From Bostrychus sinensis (taxonomy: Eukaryota > Chordata > Actinopteri > Gobiiformes > Eleotridae): a stretch of 64,000 nt of DNA. A program made the translations under genes and the position numbers. The stretch is taken from assembly GCA_020698575.1 (NCBI GenBank), contig CM036240.1, positions 19,958,211 through 20,022,210 on the forward strand. Direction: 5' to 3'. Positions 1 through 13,848 of this stretch are shown here, piece by piece. Numbering within the stretch: the first letter of the stretch is position 1; the number at the start of each line of letters is the position of its first letter. Under the pieces are notes generated by a model. That model saw only the letters and a list, made by a program, of their open reading frames with translations. It was not told where the DNA came from and searched no databases.

Positions 1-1951
1 AGCATGCAGTACAAGCTTAAAATTGATCTAATGATAAACAATTCAAGAAGGACAGACATAAAAAAAGTAAAAATGTCAGGATATAAGCTAGTACAGACAT
101 CTGCAACCTATGTTTTCAGAGCCACATGCAGTTCTTTAGCCCTGCTCTTGTGGCTCTTTGGGGCATCTGACATCTAATTATGTCAAGTCAAGTCAATAAA
201 GGAATACACTGATGACTTTGAAACAACCTGGATCTGTGTCATCTTGACAATTTCAAATAAAACTTTCTCCTCGTTTTCCAGTGTATGTTATGGACTAAAA
301 AAAAATACTGTTTGTAGCCTTTATTGGCTGCGCAGTGGGCTGATTTGAAGTGGAACACATAAACAGCACCAAGAAATAGTTACTGGATATAGCTTCAGGT
401 CTCTGTGTGCATGGATCCTGTATTGCTGTATTGCTGTTTAGTGGCCTATTAAAAGATAACCAGTGAAGTGAGTATTTAACACAGTACTTTGTTTGCAATA
501 AGTAAGAACCATCCATATGCTATATTAAAATTAAATTAAATGAATGCAATGTTCAGGTCTTCCATCTGACAGGAAATAAATAAGTGTCTCATTTAGGCCT
601 GCTTTAGTCCTGATTTTAGACCTGGCCTAGAAAAAGATTAGACCTGGTTTAATCACAATTTAGCCTCAGTTTTGGCCAATGAGTCCAGAGCCTGTACAGT
701 ATTTCTTCATAAATTAAAATTCAATTGTATTTTTGTCTGTAGTTCCTAAAGCATTAGGCTTATCAAGAGTAACCATGTTACTAAGCATGTTTTTGTAATA
801 TCGTGCAGCCCTAGTTCAAGCAGAAGAACTCAGCTGACCTTGTTTTGGCGTGTTCTTGCAAAGTGGTCCCTGAATGGAAAACTATTAACATTAAAAATGA
901 AAAGTTAAAAGTCAGAACAGGATGGGCCAAGCATCTCCAGTGCACTATTTCAGATACAGGCAGCAGGTACAGGAAGTCATTAGAAAGATTCCATTCAGAG
1001 TTTGTGAAGGTTTTCCTGAACAGAGCCCTAAATGGGTGTTGGCACACTGTGAATGGAAATCTGCTGACTGACAGGGCATGACAGATGACATGCTGTATGT
1101 TTTGACTGAAATTAAACATAATTTGGAAATTATTAGTTGGCACAAAAATCTCACCATACAAATTTAACAACAATATAGCATTTGGTGTATTCTTGGCTCT
1201 TGGGAGTTTACAATGAGCTGCAGAAGAAGGTCCCTCACGCTTGCCCTTATATTTGACTGTGCTTCCAACAATATAGCAGCACTTCAAAAGAGCTTTATCA
1301 CTGAAATATTCTCTCAAAAGAGTACACAGTAATAGAGACCGGATGCACAAGCTTACACTGGGATAGGCTAACACAAGGAGACAGGCAACAAAATTCTTTG
1401 AATTTTGCCTTGTAACAGGAGGAGCTCCTGCACTGCCTTGTGACCTTCCCACTCACTTCCTTCCCAAGAAATACAGGAACACTGTGTCAGTTGTTAGATC
1501 ACTACTACATGCATTTCAGAGTCCAGTCCTCAAAATGTAACCTTAAATGCCTTGGGTACATTCTTGTAATATTTGCTGCGCACAAAATGTACATTTTTCC
1601 ATCTCCATTTAGAGTCAGATAAAAAAAAAACATAGAAGAAAAGTCCTGAGCAAATATTACAAAACTACTATTTGGTCTTCACTATCTTTACTGGCTAACT
1701 CCTTGCCCCACAAGGTTTCCACTTTGACTGTGGCTTCATCCTGTATTTTCCAATTATCACCTTTTAAAGGCCAGCTGGGTGCATTCCAAACCATCAGGGG
1801 GCAATTCCTTTTACATCGCTGTGCGACAAAGTCATGCTCAAGTACTGTCATGCTAAAGGTTCAGAAAAGCAGTTATAGAAGAGTTATAGTGGTGTAGTAA
1901 TCTAAATTTACAGCGATTTTAAAGCAGAATGTTTGTTTTAACTTTAGCAAT
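1..1951. other. Gene-free AT-rich stretch
   Basis: No exon with convincing splice borders or recognisable protein similarity is seen here. The longest open frame is 213 codons on the minus strand (811-1452). Its composition is mixed, it has no domain I recognise and no sign of a promoter, so I do not call it a gene. Around 600-680 there is a run of related words (tagacctgg, ttagacctgg) like those of the minisatellite near 57 kb. Confidence 0.5.
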
Positions 1952-3598
1952 TTGGGAACTAGGACTGTAACGATTAATCTAGTTATTCGAGTAATTCGAT
2001 TAGTAAAAAGCTTCGATTAGCATTCTTTGAAGTAGAAGCTTCGTTTAATTTATGTAAATAAGACTGGCGCATACCGCTGGGAACTTTGTATGCACGGAAC
2101 GAAATTTCTGAACGGTTAATACACAACACACTCAGGGCTCTCAAGTCTCACGCATTCACCGTGAGACATTTCATCTCTCTCACACGCTCACACGCCACAC
2201 CTCGCATTTCTCACGCTGAAAAAAGTCCTATTATTGGACGGGAATTAGACCTAAATGTCAACGCAAGCAACGCGAACGTGAACGAGTTCTCATGTTTGGG
2301 GCGACTTATTTTCACTCCTTGCATCAGGAGCAGCTATCTCTTCATCACTTCATGCTCTGACCCACCTCTCTCTGCCCCGCTCTGTGTCCCGTGCTGTCCC
2401 GTGATTCAGCGGCGCACTGCAGCGAGCAGAGCGTCCCAGGTTTGTTCTGTTTAAACTGCCAACGCTAAACCTAAACAAACTAAAGACAGGCGGGCTTCAG
2501 AGGTATCCCAGGCTCTGGTTAGGCCTGTGGTAGTGTGTAGTGTCGGACAGGGGGACATGGGTCTATCGCGCTCCAGCATAGGATGGATAAACTGGACCTA
2601 CAATGGGTCATGTACGTGCGAGGTGAACAGAAAACCACCGCAAAGACACGAGAGAGGGACAGACTCAGAGCTCTGTAAAGCCGTTTATGGACAAATAAAT
2701 AAAGCGTTTTAAAACATATTACTAATTGTCATGTTATTCTAGTTAGGCTGGGGTTGGGCTATACACTTAATAAATCTGAGTTGCAGTTTGCATTTTAAAT
2801 GTATATATAAACTACGTAGAGAACAGCACGATCGTGAAAGTGGTTTTAGAGGAAACGGCGTCCTCCAAGCGTCGCACTGTTTGGCTAATGCTACAGCTAA
2901 CGCACAGAGCAGCTTAAATACTCTGACTCTGGGGACTCTGCAGACAACAAAAACACTTATAATCACAAAGAAAGTATTCTTATTACCGCTGTTATACCTT
3001 TGTTCAGTAGGTGGCAGCAAACTGGCAGAAATGAACCGCGTAGTGTGATGTGCAATCCGCTGCGCGAACTTTGTTTATGTAGCTATGCTAATTAGCCGTG
3101 TGGGCTCAGTGGTGTTTAACGTCTTTTAATAGGCCCCTGGTGTATAAATTATCATAGATATCACTTTCAGAAGCAGAGAGGGTTACAACTAAAATACTTT
3201 TTAACTGTGAGGGGAATGCACACCTTTGCAGCTTTTGTATTGTTTTGTATAGGCATTTACAAATATTCTGATTAAATATATAATTAGTATATAATAATAT
3301 AGCCCAGTATAAGTAAGTATAAAGTATAAGTAAGTATATAATTAGTAGAACATATCATGATGTATAATAATAAAACTTACATTTACAAAGCTATTTGCAA
3401 TGTAATGCATTAAAAGATGAAAAAACACTTCTTAATGTTAGACTGACAGATTCACAGATGTGCATTAAAATGTGTTACTCTTGCGTGTCTGCATATTTTA
3501 AAAAGTATCTCTTATTTGATTACGCGATTAATCAAACAATATAATCGATAGATTAATCGATTACCAAAATAATCAATAGCTGCAGCCCTATTGGGAAC
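1952..3598. mobile_element. hAT-type non-autonomous transposon with 8-bp target duplication
   Basis: The element proper is 1960-3590 (1631 bp). It is bracketed by a perfect 8-bp direct repeat TTGGGAAC at 1952-1959 and 3591-3598, the target-site length of hAT transposons. The ends are inverted and imperfect: TAGGACTGTAACGATTAATC on the left, and TAGGGCTGCAGCTATTGATT when the right end is read on the other strand. Subterminal DNA on both sides is rich in GATTAAT/ATCGATTA words (1973-2040, 3520-3570), typical of transposase-binding arrays in some fish hAT families. The inside is GC-richer and has open frames (for example 2086-2454 and 2788-3048), but no transposase motif was recognised. It is therefore called an internally deleted, non-autonomous copy. 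The intact target duplication suggests a fairly recent insertion. Confidence 0.82.
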
Positions 3599-3789
3599 TA
3601 AATCATTTTCAAATTATGACAGTGATAAAATAAACAGGAAGTACACAAGCTTAAACCTTTTCTACATCTTGAGCAATGCAGCTATCCAATAAAAAAATGG
3701 GCAAATTATGGAGGTTTTATTCTTCAATGGGTCAATATTTCACACCCATTTAAATTCCCACAAATTAAGGGACTCTTTTCTTTTAGTTT

Positions 3790-4196
3790 AAAGGGGCTAT
3801 ATTATGCGAGATTGACTTTTCTGAGCTGTCTTCCATGTTATAATGTTGTTCCCTTATCAAAAACATACCGAAAGTTGTGCTTCAGTCATGCCTGTTTCAG
3901 TAAAGCTCTATTCTCCGGCATGGCAGGTCTGAGCCATTGAAATGCTTGATTCCACGAACCTCCACCTCTCCCACGAACCCCCACCCACTCCAGGAAGCAC
4001 TGACCAATCAGCAAGCCCTCTACATCCAGTCTGCTTTCATTCATTAATCCAAAAAAAAAAAAAAAAAAAAAAAAGGATGTACAGCTCAGTTCCAGTTACA
4101 GCTGGTCTCTTCATCTGTTTCTTTATGACGCCAGTAGAGTAGAAATGCTGTTCTAGATATGACCTAGATTGGCTTAAAAAATTATATCCCCTTTTA
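3790..4196. repeat. Dispersed repeat with short inverted ends
   Basis: The segment begins TAAAGGGGCTATATTATG and ends with TTATATCCCCTTTTA, an approximate inverted repeat. It therefore looks like a small non-autonomous DNA element of a kind common in fish genomes. A 24-base A run lies at 4051-4074. The open frame across the A run (3942-4142) encodes a poly-lysine artefact. No clear target duplication was identified. Confidence 0.45.
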
Positions 4197-6260
4197 CCAT
4201 TGTATCTGTAAGCACTTGTGAGTTTAGCTGGTTCTGTTGAGTGGTTTGGGGTAAGGGCGCTCTATCTTCTTTGCACATTAATGAACATTTCTGCCTCAAG
4301 GCTGTCTTTTTTAATGCATGAGACTAGTTCACTAGTGTAAACCTGTGTTTGATTTCTTCTCAGCTCCCTTTCCCAGAATACATATAGCAGCATTTAGCTG
4401 TGAATTAATTTTCATGTTTGGATATACCCTGCTGAGGTGTGATGCTGCTGATGCATAATCAAAATCTGAAACACTATGAGTAGATAGGCTTGGTGGTGGT
4501 TATGTTCCCAGTTCAGATGCAGCTGAGTGTGGTAAAATAAAGACAGAGAGGGATCATCAAAGTCAGTGAGATAGGACAATGTGACTTCACACAAAAGAAT
4601 AAAGCTATTGTGTTATAGGACCAGCACAGGATAACTTTTGCAGCTGTAGGTCTGTGTGGACTTTATTATACGCATTACTCTGGCAAAAGACAAGATACGC
4701 ATCCACAAGCACAGCTCCAGCACCAGCATCCCTTAACATGGTGTGTCTAATGCTCCTATTTAGTCCTTAGGGTGCAGCGGCGCGTGGCTTGAGGTTTTTG
4801 GGAGGGGACTGAGGATAGCACCTAACCTGACAGCTGGGCCCCAAACTAGAGACAAAAGCTCGAGGAAGTACCGCATCATTGAAGATGGGAGTAAAAAGCG
4901 TTTCAATTTGCCTTCAATCTGGCCTATCCTGCCATTTGATTCCGGTCACTTTTCAGGGTCAAAATTTACCAATGGCAAATACTGCTCCTATAGGCTAAAC
5001 CTGGGTAGACAGACTTGACTGCAAGGACACATGGAGATCAAACGCAGAAATACAAACACACATTTATCACAAGTCTTGTTTTAAATGAACGGGACAAATA
5101 TAAAACACCTCGATGAATTAGTCTTTTCATTCTAGTTCATTTATAATCCTCGTACAAGGGGAGTCCTTTTGTCATTTGGGCTACATCAAAGACATGTTAT
5201 TTAGCATGCTGCTTCTGTTTGTACAGACTATGCATTCTGATCCTCAACAGTAAAGCAAAGATTATTTTAACATGCTTGCTGCTTGTACAATAAGGAAACA
5301 GTTTTAAGCCTAACACAATATTTTCAGTTTGGAAAGAGGTCTATAATGTGTACATTAAAAGAAGCAATGAAAACATCCAAGCATATAACAAATTATTTGT
5401 CTTGATAAAGCTCTTTTGAGCTTCTTTGCCAGGTTAAGAGAATTTTGAATTTCTGGTTTGTTGCAATATGAATTTTAGGACAAAAAACATTGGTGTGAAA
5501 ATATCTATGTCCTCAAAATAGTTTCATTTAACACAAACTTTATATTTTAATATTATTGCTAACCAAATAACAAATATTTCATGCACCCTTATAATCCACA
5601 CCACTGCTATCATCATCGTTTCTCTGGACTGAACATGAACTGTGGATGAAGAGGTATTTACAAAAGGGTGGTGCAAGTTGTTCCTGGCATCCATATCAAT
5701 GACCATCCCCATGATGAAATGGAAAACTAAATATTTAGAATATATCTTCACAGAAAAATAGGAAAACTATCCATCCCCCACATAAATCAGCTTCCTTTAT
5801 GATGCCCTAGCGTCCGTAGAAACACACTCACTTCGACGTCAGGGAGATGAAATGACTCAAAAATATCCACTGGTTTGAATTAGACCATCAAACGGCCAGC
5901 TGCAAATATGGTTCCTGTGTGTAGATGTGTGTAGTGGGATAGAGAGTTAAAGGGTGGACAGAGCAGGTTGCTGACCTCCCAAGGGTGCAGCCGACCAAAT
6001 GCAACAGTGTCAGTTCTCTAAAATAACAATGTGTATAAAAGAGGGTTTCAGGGAGGTTACCAAGAACCAAGCCTGATAACAAAATCTAATTTGACCCATA
6101 ACTACAGTATATAGAAACACACTATAGTCTCATATACCTTTAATGTATACTTTTAATTTTTCCAGTAATGTTGGTCTATGACTCAAAGTGGTTATTTCAA
6201 GTTGGCATTTTAATCAACAAATCCAAACCTTATTGCTCTTCTTCTTTCCTTTCTGCTTTT
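4197..6260. other. Gene-free stretch, mostly unique sequence
   Basis: No supported exon was found. The part from about 4620 to 5060 is mixed-composition, apparently non-repetitive sequence and could hold conserved non-coding DNA. The remainder is AT-rich. Short open frames (for example 5524-5751 minus) show no recognisable domains. Confidence 0.4.
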
Positions 6261-6268
6261 ATCTTTCT

Positions 6269-6430
6269 GAGTTTACCACAGCAAATCATCTGACTCCTAA
6301 CATGCAGTGATCTGCACAATAATTTGGCATAGGTTTTACACCAGATGCCCAGGTTCTTGATGCAACCCTTTCCGTGTATCGAGGCTTGGGATCAACACAA
6401 AAGGTACACTGGCGTGTGACCCCTTGTGGC
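6269..6430 (+). repeat. Dispersed fish repeat, family A, copy 1
   Basis: This copy carries the words of a family seen at least six times in the window: 'accacagca...atc', then 'ggttttacaccagatgccc', 'gatgcaaccct', 'gcttgggatc..cacaa' and 'cactggcgtgtgacccc'. Other copies are at 6608-6780 and 27112-27250 (plus), 57515-57640 (plus), and 14572-14705 and 26570-26700 (reversed). The shared order of these words identifies an interspersed repeat; its class is not certain. Confidence 0.6.
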
Positions 6431-6607
6431 AGTATTTGTTCAGCGTTATCTTCTCTTAACCAGGGCAATGCAGTTCTTGCACTGGGAAAGAAAATCAAAT
6501 TTAAAAAAAAAAAGCACTAGCACTAGCCCAAAATTTGGTTTATTTTGTGGAAGAAACATGGGGCAAATCAAGGACCCTGATCCAAAAATAAATCTTTGTG
6601 TTTACTT

Positions 6608-6780
6608 TCAGCTTTTCTCCCTCTTGAGTCACCACAGCATATAATCAGCAGGCAGCTCCTCACATATTGATTTGTCATTGGTTTTACGTCAGATGCCCCT
6701 CCTGATGCATCGCTCTTCATTTATCCATTCTTGGGGCTGGCACAGAGAATAAACTGGCTTGTGACAACTTGTGGCTCGAT
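6608..6780 (+). repeat. Dispersed fish repeat, family A, copy 2
   Basis: This copy has the same word order as the one at 6269-6430: 'caccacagcat', 'ggttttacgtcagatgccc', 'tgatgcatcg', 'ggggctggcacagag' and 'aactggcttgtgac'. The two copies are in tandem orientation only about 180 bp apart, suggesting a local duplication or independent insertions. Confidence 0.6.
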
Positions 6781-7840
6781 TCTTATCTAATTTAGATTAA
6801 AATAAGAAGGAGGTCTCTGCTAACACCTACAACAACATAACCAACTTCAAAATTAAATTTGCAAATCAACTTACTAAGTATCTGCCGTGATAAAACAGTC
6901 CAAACCCTCTTAAGTGAGAGTGCCTGTGTCTTTTGAGTGCATTAGTACTTGAATTATCTCGGTGTCCCAGACAGCCTTGAAGTAAACACCCTGGCAATGG
7001 GCCTTGTAGTAAATTGTTGAACTGCTACAGAGTGGAAAGTTGTAGCCATCCTGGCACAGAGATGTGGGTCATGCTAGGCTGTCCTCTCCCTCACCCCAGC
7101 ACCAGAGCCCAAACCCTGATGAGATTAGCTGTCCGACAAGGCGCTCAGTGGCGGTAAAGCACAAACACCAATGATTACGTGAACATTCAAGTCTTATCCA
7201 GTCACACTTTAGTGTGGATCTCCTTGTCATTCCAAACATATATGGCAGAAATGTTTAAATGCACGCCAGACAGGCTTTTATATGTGGTAATTAATCTGCA
7301 TTGCTAACTAGACTATTGTGTTTGTTACAATTGATGTGTTGGCTGACGGTTGGCTTACTTACTTGTTAGTCTCTTGCTCGGTCACCATTTTGTGTCTTTG
7401 CCATTGAGGCCAAAAAGAGGTTGACACGCCTTTCAATAGTTGTTGTGAGGAGTGAGTGCGAGGACTTTGGCCACCATAGCTTTGTGTTAAGTCACCTCTA
7501 GAAATGGGATTAGGCAGGTCGGAATGCCAGGGTAATCACTCATTCAGCAGCAGCCAGGACAAAACAGCCCTCCTTAAGGAGAAGGGGTAGGTTTTTATAT
7601 AGCTGAGAGCTTTGATTACCGCTCCATCCTAAAACCCGCATCCGATGAGTAAAGACATTCGCTGGTCCTCCCCCCACATTTACTGGGCCAGTCGCCCTCC
7701 CGGGTTCCTGTAAATAAGTGATGTCACAGTGCCTAATGATGCCCAGACTAGACTCAGCAAGGTCCTTAAACACAGCCTCACTACTGTTAACACACAGCCC
7801 GTAACCGCTATGCCAACAACAAATCGCATTAGCATAGTAC
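6781..7840. other. Unique block, candidate conserved non-coding DNA
   Basis: There is no open frame of note apart from a 77-codon minus frame at 7540-7773 with no recognisable domain. From about 6900 to 7440 and 7500 to 7770 the base composition is balanced and the sequence unrelated to repeats elsewhere in the window. It holds homeobox-type words such as GTAATTAATCTG and TGATTACG. This is the texture of vertebrate conserved non-coding elements, but conservation cannot be shown from one sequence. Confidence 0.25.
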
Positions 7841-7843
7841 TAC

Positions 7844-8298
7844 GCAAAGGTTTTAGTGAGGTGTGGAAAAATTGATAGAGAATTTTATTATAATTTTCTT
7901 TAATGAAAATTCCAAGATCAGTAATGAGCCATGGAGAAAATTCTAATTTTGGTTTGGATTCAGATCACTGTTTAGATCCAGAAGTGTTTTAAAAGATTGA
8001 TTCTCTACCATTTTTTACCAAAGATACCAAACTCTTCACTTACTAAATTAATAAATTTAGATTAGTTTTAGTAGATTTGTTACCAGTGTGAGAGTTAAGG
8101 GTTTTGTGGCTCAATGGAAAGAGAATTTACCCCAAACTAGAAGAGCTTAGTCTGGGCACTATATCATTATCAATAGTGAGATAAGAGCAGTGCCTTGGCA
8201 AAGGTCTCTGAGTGCTTCTGGTTTTGATTCTTCCTTCTTTTTTTCTACAGTTTTGTGTATTTTTGTAAAGTGATCCACCTTTCTTTGTTTAAGCCTAA
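7844..8298 (+). repeat. Interspersed repeat, family B, copy 1
   Basis: The copy opens GCAAAGGTTTTAGTGAGGTGT and closes near CACCTTTCTTTGTTTAAGCC. The reverse complement of 16161-16616 has the same start, the same middle (TGTGGCTCAATGGAAAGAG) and the same end. The middle block resembles a tRNA A box (TGGCTCAATGG), so a tRNA-derived SINE component is likely. Diverged pieces of the same head recur at about 52830-52940 and 54745-54850. Confidence 0.65.
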
Positions 8299-11200
8299 AC
8301 TGTCTTTTGTATAGTACTGTATTTCCCAGGGACAGCTATCAACAGACTAGAAGTATAGGCAAGCAAACATGATTATTCTTTCTCTGAGAAGCTGAAAAAG
8401 GAGACTGATCTGTCACTAATGAAGATGCAACAAAAGATATCTTCTATGTGTTGTGTAGACTGGTACAGACAGTTGTTTCCAGTTGCTACATATAAAGGGC
8501 CCATCATAAAGCCTGGCTAGAGGAAACAGGATAAGCGCTTGAGCCAAGGTAGTAAAAAGCGCTCTGGGAACTTGAAAGCCACACAAATGAAGTCTGCGTC
8601 TGCCATCTGGAAACAATAAACAAACAAAACCCAGCAGCCAAACAAATACTACCAATGGCAGAGAGGCAAATGTAGCAGAAACTGTCAATGAGTGATAGTT
8701 AAAAAGAGGGACATCAATATCTGAAAAACGTGAATGGCATGCATCATTACCAGACACTGATGGGAAGACAGACACTAAGTCGACCCTTTGTAGGAGTCTC
8801 CTTTGATGCTATGGAGATGGCCCTGCTCTTTGAATGTGTGTGGTACCACCAAAACCTGGTTCTAATGAAGAGCAACGCTAACTGGAGGCTGCCTGTCTGC
8901 AAACCTGTGCCAGTGATGAGATTAAAGTTATGAGGTCACAATATTTTGCTAATATTTCACTTTTTTTCTCTTCACTTGTTTCACTTCTCTCTGGTCGTCT
9001 TTTTGTGCTGTTTCTCAACAACTATCAATTCAATGTTTATAAGTGGTGGTCAATTAATGGTAGCCTAATTTTACATGCCCAGCATGCCAAAATCATAACA
9101 AAAGAAACCTGTTGGCTCTTCTTTATTCTTCCACAATAAATAGAAAAACTATATCAAATGAAAATATTCTTGAAAAACCGAGAATCTTTAAACTTTACAC
9201 ATTAAATATTTTAATTCCTTGCCATGTTTTTTTTAAATGCATAAACCACTTCTCTATTTGTAAACATTTATTTATTGTATGTAAGATTACAGCTTTTTAT
9301 AGCTGATCTAAGTTGTGTTTCTACAAGAAGAAAAAAAACTAAAACTAAAACAAAACCTATTGGCATAAACAAGAGGTTCTTGAAGCTTTCTCTAATGAAG
9401 CCTTTTTTTTTTTTTTTTTTAAAGCTAAGCATATCACATATTCTGTATCATAAGGCCCACACAATATCTAAAAATAAGTAAGCTTGAATGTACATTCTAA
9501 GTTGCAATGGTCTATAATAAAATTGTAAACTGTACACATTGTAGTGTGAAGCAAATCTAGTCTTAGTTTGTACTACAGCAAACCTCTGAAGTTGCACTCT
9601 ACCATCTCCTCCCAGCATCAATACAGACACCTAGAGGTTCCTTTGAGAACTGCAGTTCTATGTGTTGCTGCTGTACATGTACCACCTCACCTCTAGTAAA
9701 TACAGTATGCCTCATTTTAACAAGTTAACACAGAATATCTCAAATGCACGCACACACACACTGTGCTGAAGCTGTTTCTTAACAAAGCACTATAAAAATA
9801 GGTTTCCTAATCATTGTGGTGCAGTGTATCAGACAGGAAATGCTGAGTAAATTACACCTCATCAACCTGGAGCAAGCAAACCATCACCATGGCAATGAGC
9901 CAACCTCTATGCCGTGAGAAAAACAAAATCTAGGGAACAAAAAGAAAAAAGTCAAGATACACTTTACTAATATATTATAACATCACGTATGCAAGGTATA
10001 AAGATTGTAATATGTCTACATACTTTCTATAAGCAGTCTACAGTCTTCAAACATGGAAGAAATAATGTGTCTAGACACAGACTAAAAATATTTTAAAGGA
10101 AAACTAGAAATTAATAATCTTGCAATACAAGGTGGCTTAACACTTTTTTTTTTTTTTTTTTTTTTGTGGGCAAATTACATGGGCATAAGTGCAAAACAAG
10201 TTTCCCAGCTCTCCATAAAAAGAAGGCATTTCCCAAGCCTCTCGCCGAATATGACCACCATGCCTTTACTCTAAACCACATAAACCACCCATTAGCCAAG
10301 TTTGGAGAACAAAATTCTTTTGTTGAATTGTTCACACATTCCAGTGTTTAGACAGATGCGATTCCATGTGCGCTGTGGGCTCCTCAGAACTCCATCTCCT
10401 AAGGCAGAGAAGTGCAGCTGATCAAAGGCTTTGGCACTGGAGCACAGACACTTGTTTTGGTTGTTTTTCTTTTTGGTCCTATGGGGATACAGGGTGACAT
10501 ATCCATCTGCTGACCGTATGGATCCATCTTGGTCAGCTATGGGACAAGTGTAAGCTTCTCTTTCTTTCTACCATTCCACACTGCTCACTCCACCACGTTT
10601 ACTCAGCTGGCCCCCACACCAGACCCCAGATTTGTGTTTTCTTATTGCAACATGTGTTAACTTAATGTGCTGTAGCAAATTTCAAAAGCAAGATAAAATG
10701 GTTCAGTAAAAAAGCTGTTTATTGACAGAGTGGTAAACTCTAATATATCAATCCAAGTAACAAAATTGTATTGGAAAAAAAATGTTTTACCCCACTTTTA
10801 ACTCCTAAAAGCTACAGTATGTCCCTAACTCAACAAATAAAATTATAGTTGGGTTTTGGGAAAGCAGAACCATCCCGCTACATGGATTTGGTTACATAGT
10901 CCCCATGGTTGTTTTCTTGCCTGATTGGATTATGGCCACACACCTCTAGCCACCAATCAATAGGGAAATGAGGTGTCAACACAGTGGTGTTTATTCAGCA
11001 CTCATTTATTTTTCTACTTGAAGCCCAAGCTCGGCCACTGAAGACACCAGATGAGGAGAGGGTAGAACAGACAGCATGACTCTATCCATGTATGAATGTA
11101 TGGTTCTAGATAGCAGATAGAAATTGACAGCATTAAAAAAACTGTAAAAAAAAAATATTCTTAAGGTCATTGTTCAGGTATACTCTGCCTTATACTTGGG

Positions 11201-13848
11201 ACAAGGCTGGGAACTGCATAATACTTCAACAGAAATTAAATTAGAAAAATGCCTAACTCTGTCTAAACTGACGTAAATGGTTAGTTTTATGGCTTTATTT
11301 TCTTTACAATGCCTGCGTCTGAATTTCCTATAGGAACTGACATGACATGACTCACACTCGGGACAGGCCGGGCAACAGCAAAAAGAACTGAAACAAAAAA
11401 TGAATTAGAATAATGCCTACAGCCTAAATAAGTCTAATTGACTGTAAAGGCTTTAATTTAGATTTATGGCCGCTACAAATTAAGTAGAGTGTTACAAATG
11501 TATATTGCAACACTACCTTGTCTCGTTTCTGATCTGTTTTACAACTGAAAACGATGGGCTTTTAACTTCAGACAGAGCGTGCATCCATACAACCCAGCTA
11601 AAAAGAACTGGTAATGGGAAGACACCAGGAAGTCTGTAATGCTTCTAGTCAGCATGAAGTGCCATCAAAATAAAATTCTGCACAGTAGCTGCTGCTTTAA
11701 AACAACTGGAGCAATTGAAAATTCTCCTCCCAATTTATGCCAAATGCCACTTTATTAACATTCTTGCATGACTGCCAAGTGTCTGCGCTGCGTTATGCCC
11801 TTTCTCTTAATTGAAAACGTTATAGGGGTGCATTACACTTGGGGTTTTTATAAGCTGTGCTATAAAGCCCTAGCAGGCCCTGAGAGGGGAAACTGCCCAT
11901 TAACTTATAAGGTCCAGGCCTTGGCTCTCTTAATTGACAACCTCTAGGCTACTTTCATCACTTGTCGACTTCATAGCACCAGTCAATGCTTCCTCCAGGA
12001 TGCTGTTGAATCTTTGACATGAGGGTGTTTGTGACAAAGAGCAGCCCGCCGCCATTGCCAAGGCGCAGGCTCGAGGCTGTCTATAAAACAAGCACACACA
12101 TTCCTCTTAGAGCCAGTTGTGGAGCTACATTTTACCATACAAAAACACTACTACAAATCAACATATACTCCATTAATGTGTGAGGCTGTGGCAACATCTC
12201 AAAGTATATTACATTTGAATCCCTGTAGCCTATTACTCTGCTTAGACACAGGAGCGTGGCGTGACAGTCACTTCACACTCCACTTTGGCAGGATCATCAG
12301 CTTTGTGCCTCTGGAAATGCATGTGTCTTGAATTAGAGCCGCATGTCACAGTGTTGTTGACTAGTATAGACACATACTACAATATTGAACGCACATATTT
12401 TTTTACAACTGACACTCAAACTGTCCAAAGTTATTATCATGCTTGTGTCAAAATTTTACATGAATAGAACAACTCTATCAGCACACTTAGAACAATGAAA
12501 AGGAACTTGGATGTGCAACTGACTGATATTTAGGAGTTTGGAAAGTGAAGATGTGCCGAAAATATGTTAAACTTACGTATGCTAGTGTCTTTGGCAGCAG
12601 TCTACAGCTCAGCTTGATAACAGAACAGGAAATAAATCATCCATTATTGTGTATTCTAACAAACTGCCTGTGTGAAAATAAAGTTAGGTAAAGAATTAAT
12701 CCTACTATAATGCATTTCATTTGGAGCCCACATCAGAGGTCAAAGTTATGAAGGCACTTTTTGTGTAATAAACACCATGAATTTTGTGTATAATTACCAG
12801 TAATGTGTGGGTAGGGTAACCACCTCAAAAACTACGAAAAGTGTTACAGTGTGTGATTTAAAAGCGGAACAGACTCAGGAAATAAATCTTTAGATATACA
12901 AATCTAACGAATCAACTTACTAAGATACAAGTTGCTTCAATTAAGGGTCTATAAAACATGTACTGTGCTGTTTACATCCCAAAAATACACATTTTGCATA
13001 GTAATGTCTTTACCGCCAGCACCAACCCCAGCTCACAGCTCCAGGGAGAGGCCTGTCCTGAAACACACGGGCAGCAACACACCAACCATACATTCAACCT
13101 ATCAAGGAGCTATGCCCACAAATATTTATTTGATATTTTACACAAGGAATACTGATCTTACTTTGTTGTTCTTAACTTGAATCTCTCTTGTTATAAGATC
13201 CACTGAGCACCAATGGAAAAAAGGACATTATCTTCATAAGTGGGACATAGGGACAGACGCCTAAATGGCTGTGCAGGACAACCAAAAGTGAGACAGGTGG
13301 TCATCCTGTGTGTGGGTGGTATATTGGTAGCTTCAAGAAGTAGCTTCAATATTAACTAAAATAATTCTTGGCTATCCATCACAAAACAACTTCAAGGTGA
13401 ATACTACAAGATACCTGCTTACAATGGTGCTTATAAGAAATAAATGACCACATAAGAAAAAAGCAAAACTGGCTAACATAGCAGCATGTCGAGTCGAAAA
13501 AGCTTGATTATTGGTGCAAAATGTGGTAGCAGTGGTTGTCAGAACATAAATGCTATCCCTGCAGTGGGTAAAACATGCTGTATTTTCGGGAAACGTTCAC
13601 TGATATTCAGTAGGAGGTTGTTTGATTACCATTAGGCTTGCTTAGTTATTATACTGTATTATACTTCTTCTCTCAAAGCAGCAATGACAAAACCTAGGCT
13701 ATGTTTTTGCTCTAAAGACTCGAGGCAGTTATCCACAGCATTGACGCACAGACACATGTTACCGCATTTGCACAAATTCTCTCACAACGCAGCAGAGTGG
13801 CGTTTTGAGCAGAGAAAATAATTATTCAGGCCAAAAGTTAAGACTCAC
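8299..13848. other. Gene-free stretch, probable intron of the minus-strand gene that starts at 13892
   Basis: No exon could be recognised on either strand. If the first exon at 13849-13892 is right, this DNA lies in its first intron or later introns. T runs lie at 9403-9420 and 10143-10165. A diverged local duplication is visible between about 11185-11290 and 11350-11470 (shared words CTTGGGACAAGG/CTCGGGACAGGC and TTAGAA.AATGCCTA). The block from about 11740 to 12110 is unique and CNE-like, with TCTTAATTGAAAAC and TCTTAATTGACAAC motifs. A minus-strand frame around 10350-10470 is open but has no family similarity. Confidence 0.4.

Noticed and set aside
811..1452. 213-codon minus-strand open frame
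   Set aside because: No domain, no splice or promoter signals and no recognisable similarity; probably a chance frame.
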